5,809 bases of DNA, from positions 1-5,809 of the forward strand of contig JAOUNC010000198.1 of NCBI GenBank assembly GCA_029881175.1, given 5' to 3'. The position numbers and the translations under genes are program-made. This stretch comes from Nitrospirota bacterium (GTDB lineage: Bacteria > Nitrospirota > Nitrospiria > Nitrospirales > UBA8639). Below, one piece after another: positions 5,477 to 5,809 of this stretch. The notes below the pieces were generated by a model. The model was not told where the DNA came from. It ran no database searches and worked only from the letters and a program-made list of their open reading frames with translations. The first letter of the stretch is position 1. Each line of letters begins with the position of its first letter.

Positions 5477-5809
5477 ATGACAACTTTTTTTTGCAACAGA
5501 ATATTGCGGGCAACCATTTTAGGGGTATTCCTTGTATGTGCTTTGGTTCCTGTCGCCTATGCCCAGGAAGCAGTAAGCACCCCACAGGTCAGTGCCGGAG
5601 ATACCGCGTGGGTCTTAACTTCATCGGCACTTGTTTTAGTGATGATTGTTCCGGGTCTCGCGTTATTTTATGGGGGAATGGTCCGTAATAAAAATGTGTT
5701 GAGCACCATGATGCATAGTTTTATTTCGATTTGTCTCGTCAGTGTGGTGTGGGTGTTGTGGGGATATAGCCTGGCATTCGGACCCGATGTTGGAGGAATC
5801 GTTGGCAAC
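5477..5809 (+). CDS. amt: Ammonium transporter (Amt/MEP/Rh family), 3'-truncated by the window edge
   Basis: The frame is open from ATG 5477 to the window end (111 codons). A strong Shine-Dalgarno, GAGGAGGGG (5465-5473), precedes it, 19 bases after the porin stop, so the two genes are very likely one operon. Residues 1-29 form a signal peptide with probable cleavage at AYA before Gln30. E. coli AmtB likewise has a cleaved signal. The Amt hallmarks follow: DTAWVLTSSALVLVMIVPGLALFYGGMVRNKNVL at 42-75 (first helix of the mature protein), then a second helix at about 79-101. The family forms trimeric inner-membrane channels for ammonium, normally gated by a GlnK/GlnB PII protein. The phenylalanine gate, twin-histidine pore and C-terminal PII-binding tail all lie beyond the window, so transporter versus sensor type cannot be judged. 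A PII gene downstream would be expected. Confidence 0.95.
   Translation, partial: MTTFFCNRILRATILGVFLVCALVPVAYAQEAVSTPQVSAGDTAWVLTSSALVLVMIVPGLALFYGGMVRNKNVLSTMMHSFISICLVSVVWVLWGYSLAFGPDVGGIVGN

Overview
The window looks like chromosomal DNA from a Gram-negative, diderm bacterium. It holds a signal-peptide-bearing outer-membrane beta-barrel protein, an MscS channel and an Amt transporter that keeps a cleavable signal peptide. The Rrf2 regulator with an unusual cysteine pattern, the barrel type and the Amt N-terminus, together with a base composition near 50% G+C by eye, remind me of Nitrospirota (Nitrospira-like nitrite oxidisers). That assignment is an inference from protein style, not from a marker gene. 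No insertion sequence, CRISPR array, tRNA or rRNA is visible.

Layout, left to right. (1) Positions 2-1387, +: the 3' part of a 5'-nucleotidase/UshA-type metallophosphoesterase whose N-terminus lies outside the window. (2) Positions 1388-1490: a short AT-rich spacer with a candidate sigma-70 promoter, a 10-bp palindrome and three near-identical ATTAACTT units, running straight into the next start codon without a Shine-Dalgarno sequence. (3) Positions 1491-2710, +: an Rrf2-family regulator (probably a redox or Fe-S sensor), a small DUF2061 membrane protein and a DUF423 membrane protein, closely spaced and probably partly co-transcribed. (4) Positions 2735-3655, -: a small MscS-type mechanosensitive channel, convergent with DUF423. 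(5) Positions 3656-4185: a 530-base region with no credible protein gene. It contains a perfect -35 box, an extended -10, an inverted repeat across the -35, and about 75 bases further on a textbook intrinsic terminator. This is either a small RNA gene of about 100 nt or a terminating leader (attenuator/riboswitch-like) of the following operon. (6) Positions 4186-5809, +: an outer-membrane barrel protein and, 19 bases later, the N-terminal 111 codons of an ammonium transporter that runs off the window.

The last two genes suggest a nitrogen-uptake operon: a porin for the outer membrane and Amt for the inner membrane. The RNA unit just upstream is the most interesting element. It sits where an N-responsive leader or regulatory RNA would be expected, and its single-stranded linker has an 8-base perfect complement exactly between the Shine-Dalgarno and the start codon of the porin gene. 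That match is short and could be chance.
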